This document shows, one piece after another, positions 5,762 to 7,604 of a stretch of 7,604 nucleotides of DNA. Source of the DNA: Rhodoferax sp. (GTDB lineage Bacteria; Pseudomonadota; Gammaproteobacteria; Burkholderiales; Burkholderiaceae_C). The stretch covers positions 1-7,604 of the forward strand of contig JAKFXU010000094.1 of assembly GCA_021731215.1 (NCBI GenBank), read 5' to 3'. How positions within the stretch are numbered: the stretch's first letter is position 1; the number at the start of each line of letters is the position of its first letter. The notes below the pieces were generated by a model. That model made no database searches. It was not told the origin of the DNA and saw only the letters and a list, made by a program, of their open reading frames with translations. The position numbers and the translations under genes are program-made.

Positions 5762-6571
5762 ATGATTACTGCAGGTATCGATATGGGTTCGCGCACCGTC
5801 AAGGTGGTCTTGCTCGAAGACATCAAGGTGGAGGGCGCACCCCAGCTCAAATACGCGATCAAGAAAACGCACATCATGATGCCGGGCGACCTTGACCCGG
5901 ACCAGGCCGCCGAAAAAGTGTACGACGACGTGTTGCTGGCCGCCGGCCTGACGCGCGACCAGGTCACAGCGGTGTTCGCCACCGGGGCCGGGCGCAAGCA
6001 GGTGGCCTTTGCCAATGAGGGCATCACGGAAATGACGGCCGGCGCCAAAGGGGCGTCCTTCATGTACCCGCAGGCACGCACCGTGGTCGACGTCGGCGCC
6101 GAAGAGGGCCGCGGCATGAAGACCGACGACCAGGGGCGGGCGATCGACTTTGCCGGCAACGAAAAATGCGCGGCCGGTGCGGGCTCTTTTGCCGAAGCGA
6201 TGTCACGGGCGCTGCAAATGACGCTGCAGGAATTTGGCGACGCCAGCTTGCTGTCGGACAAGACGATTCCGATGAATGCCCAATGCACCGTCTTTGCCGA
6301 GTCCGAAGTGGTCTCGCTGATTCACTCGGCCACGCCCAAGAACGACATCGCCAAAGCCGTGCTCGACGCCGTGGCCAGCCGCGTCTGCGCCATGGTGCGC
6401 CGCGTCGGCATCGAGGGCGAAGTGGTGCTGATTGGCGGCATGGTGCACAACGCCGGCTTTGTCCAGTCCTTGAAGAACGCCATGGGCGTCGACCAGATAT
6501 CGCTGCCGGACATGCCCGAATACATCAGCGCGCTGGGCTGCGCCCTGATTGCCGCCGAGCGGCAGCACTGA
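5762..6571 (+). CDS. bzdP: Benzoyl-CoA reductase ATPase/activase subunit BzdP
   Basis: This 269-residue protein belongs to the BadF/BadG/HgdC ATPase family (acetate-kinase/actin-like fold). Landmarks are the phosphate-1 loop GIDMGSRTVKVVLLED (5-20), FATGAGRKQ (72-80), ITEMTAGAKGA (88-98), the KCAAGAGSF segment with Cys136, QCTVFAESE with Cys175, and the adenosine-site motif VVLIGGMVHNAGFVQSLK (221-237). Cys136 and Cys175 are the expected ligands of the [4Fe-4S] cluster bridged between the two ATPase subunits. The phosphate-2 region reads VVDVGAEEGRGMK (108-120) instead of the DxGGQD form seen in BzdQ. It couples ATP hydrolysis to electron transfer into BzdNO. The lack of a long insertion found in Thauera BcrA supports the Azoarcus-type enzyme. 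The ribosome site GGAAGGAGA fixes the start. Confidence 0.92.
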   Translation: MITAGIDMGSRTVKVVLLEDIKVEGAPQLKYAIKKTHIMMPGDLDPDQAAEKVYDDVLLAAGLTRDQVTAVFATGAGRKQVAFANEGITEMTAGAKGASFMYPQARTVVDVGAEEGRGMKTDDQGRAIDFAGNEKCAAGAGSFAEAMSRALQMTLQEFGDASLLSDKTIPMNAQCTVFAESEVVSLIHSATPKNDIAKAVLDAVASRVCAMVRRVGIEGEVVLIGGMVHNAGFVQSLKNAMGVDQISLPDMPEYISALGCALIAAERQH

Positions 6572-6582
6572 ACACCGTTGAC

Positions 6583-6589
6583 AAAGGAG
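6583..6589 (+). promoter_or_regulatory. Ribosome binding site that decides the bzdQ start
   Basis: AAAGGAG lies six bases before the ATG at 6596. An in-frame TTG six codons upstream (6578) would precede this site and have no ribosome site of its own, so the ATG is preferred. Confidence 0.75.
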
Positions 6590-6595
6590 CAAGAG

Positions 6596-7525
6596 ATGAA
6601 CGCATTGAGTGCACAAGTGGAAGCAGAAACGGTCCCCGCCAAGAAGGAATTCTGGCGCTGGCAGGAAAACGTCTGGATTGACGAAACCAAAGACTGGAAG
6701 AGCGCCAAAATCATCACCTGCGGCATTGACGTCGGTTCGGTGTCATCGCAGGCGGTGCTGGTGGTCGATGGCGAACTGTACGGCTTCAACAGCATGCGCA
6801 CCGGCAACAACTCGCCGGACTCCGCCACCAACGCGCTGGCCGGCGTGATGGACCAATGCGGCATGAAGCTCGAAGACATCCACTATGTGGTGGGCACCGG
6901 CTACGGCCGCGTCAATGTGCCGTTCGCGCACAAGGCCATCACCGAGATCGCCTGTCACGCCCGCGGCGCCAACTACATGGGCGGCAATGGCGTGCGCACC
7001 ATTCTCGACATGGGCGGCCAGGACTGCAAGGCGATTCACTGCGACGAAAAGGGCAAGGTCACCAACTTCCTGATGAACGACAAGTGCGCTGCCGGCACCG
7101 GGCGCGGCATGGAGGTGATTTCCGACCTGATGCAGATCCCGATTGCCGAGCTCGGTCCGCGCTCCTTCGATGTCGATGTCGAACCCGAAGCGGTGTCCTC
7201 GGTCTGCGTCGTGTTTGCCAAATCCGAAGCGCTGGGCCTGCTCAAAGCCGGCTACACCAAGAACAAGGTGATCGCTGCCTACTGCCAGGCCATGGCCGAG
7301 CGCGTGGTCTCCCTGCTCGAACGCATTGGCGTCGAAGAGGGTTTCTTCATCACCGGCGGCATCGCCAAAAACCCGGGTGTGGTCAAGCGCATCGAAAAGC
7401 TGCTCGGCATCAAGGCCCTGGAGACCAAGTTCGACAGCCAGATTGCGGGCGCCCTGGGGGCGGCGCTGTTCGGCTACACGCTGATGCAAAAGCAAGGCGC
7501 CGCCGCAGCCGCCAAGGCGGCGTAA
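6596..7525 (+). CDS. bzdQ: Benzoyl-CoA reductase ATPase/activase subunit BzdQ
   Basis: This 309-residue protein from the ATG is the second HgdC-like ATPase subunit, pairing with BzdP around a shared [4Fe-4S] cluster. After a 42-residue N-terminal extension (FWRWQENVWIDETKDW within it, typical of the longer subunit) come GIDVGSVSSQAVLVVDG (43-59), VVGTGYGRVNVPFAHKAITE (98-117), CHARGANY, the phosphate-2 motif ILDMGGQDCKAI (136-147), NDKCAAGTGRGMEV with Cys164, SVCVVFAKSEALGLL with Cys204, and FITGGIAKNPGVVKRIEKLL (251-270). The C-terminus ends in an Ala/Lys-rich tail (QGAAAAAKAA). Cys164 and Cys204 are inferred cluster ligands. It sits 24 bases after bzdP. Two ATP are hydrolysed per electron pair delivered in the known enzymes. 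Confidence 0.94.
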   Translation: MNALSAQVEAETVPAKKEFWRWQENVWIDETKDWKSAKIITCGIDVGSVSSQAVLVVDGELYGFNSMRTGNNSPDSATNALAGVMDQCGMKLEDIHYVVGTGYGRVNVPFAHKAITEIACHARGANYMGGNGVRTILDMGGQDCKAIHCDEKGKVTNFLMNDKCAAGTGRGMEVISDLMQIPIAELGPRSFDVDVEPEAVSSVCVVFAKSEALGLLKAGYTKNKVIAAYCQAMAERVVSLLERIGVEEGFFITGGIAKNPGVVKRIEKLLGIKALETKFDSQIAGALGAALFGYTLMQKQGAAAAAKAA

Positions 7526-7542
7526 GCCCGGACCCTATTCGG

Positions 7543-7557
7543 GGCAGCCGGGCTGCC
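7543..7557 (+). repeat. Intercistronic hairpin after bzdQ
   Basis: GGCAGC (7543-7548) and GCTGCC (7552-7557) form a tight stem with a three-base loop 17 bases beyond the bzdQ stop. There is no T tract after it, so it is more likely an mRNA processing or stability element than a terminator. GCCCGG at 7526-7531 can pair instead with CCGGGC at 7548-7553, giving a competing fold. Confidence 0.4.
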
Positions 7558-7589
7558 TTCACACGGTTTCACCACGCAGGAGCGAACAG

Positions 7590-7604
7590 ATGATTGCCAA
7601 CTAC
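7590..7604 (+). CDS. Start of the next operon gene (possibly the ferredoxin gene), cut by window edge
   Basis: Only five codons, MIANY, are visible after the ATG at 7590. An AGGAG ribosome site lies seven bases upstream, and the strand and 64-base spacing fit continued operon structure. In Azoarcus sp. CIB the gene after bzdQ is bzdM, encoding the ferredoxin electron donor, so a ferredoxin is the first guess. Five residues cannot prove it. Confidence 0.5.

Noticed and set aside
3272..7525. The four-gene reductase as a previously undescribed enzyme system
   Set aside because: Order, lengths and motifs match the known Azoarcus-type class I benzoyl-CoA reductase; 2-hydroxyacyl-CoA dehydratase systems share the folds but have a single activase gene, while here there are two.
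1..7604. CRISPR arrays, tRNA/rRNA genes, insertion sequences, attachment sites
   Set aside because: No regularly spaced repeats, tRNA cloverleaf pattern, transposase frame or long terminal inverted repeats were seen on reading either strand.

Overview
The window carries the first four genes of an ATP-dependent (class I) benzoyl-CoA reductase operon of the Azoarcus (bzd) type, bzdNOPQ, on the + strand (3272-7525), with a divergently transcribed bzdR/boxR-type repressor gene (2062-2946). Gene content, the proteobacterial FNR box and a high-GC coding style with GC-rich third positions suggest a facultatively anaerobic, aromatic-degrading betaproteobacterium (Rhodocyclales or Burkholderiales/Comamonadaceae-like). 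Genus cannot be fixed from the sequence alone.

Layout from left to right. Positions 1-367 (- strand) hold a dodecin gene followed by the 5' end of a universal stress protein gene that runs off the left edge. Positions 593-829 (+) encode a small exported protein of unknown function. Positions 869-1603 (- strand) hold an open frame that is an internally deleted fused indolepyruvate:ferredoxin oxidoreductase: its N-terminal ~105 residues are joined in frame to its C-terminal ~130 residues, and the catalytic middle is missing. Positions 1604-2061 contain no intact gene, only weak remnant-like fragments and inverted repeats, which fits a decaying junction. Positions 2947-3271 are the divergent regulatory region. 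They contain an exact FNR-type box (TTGAT-N4-ATCAA), a TGCA-N6-TGCA BzdR-type operator over the putative bzdR promoter, a near-match operator before bzdN, a cluster of small palindromes, and an overlooked 50-codon reading frame.

How the parts work together (established for the families, inferred here). Benzoyl-CoA is the central intermediate of anaerobic aromatic degradation. BzdN and BzdO form the substrate-reducing module. BzdP and BzdQ form the ATP-hydrolysing electron activase. Together they reduce benzoyl-CoA to cyclohexa-1,5-diene-1-carbonyl-CoA using reduced ferredoxin. BzdR represses the operon until benzoyl-CoA binds its shikimate-kinase-like domain, and an FNR/AcpR-type activator restricts expression to anoxia. 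The next gene, of which only five codons are visible, is in the place where related operons encode the ferredoxin donor. The wrecked indolepyruvate:ferredoxin oxidoreductase nearby would once have produced reduced ferredoxin and aryl-acetyl-CoA, so its loss may reflect a change in peripheral substrate range. The reductase itself is a known system. The less expected items are the collapsed oxidoreductase, the small frame inside the control region and the control-site geometry.
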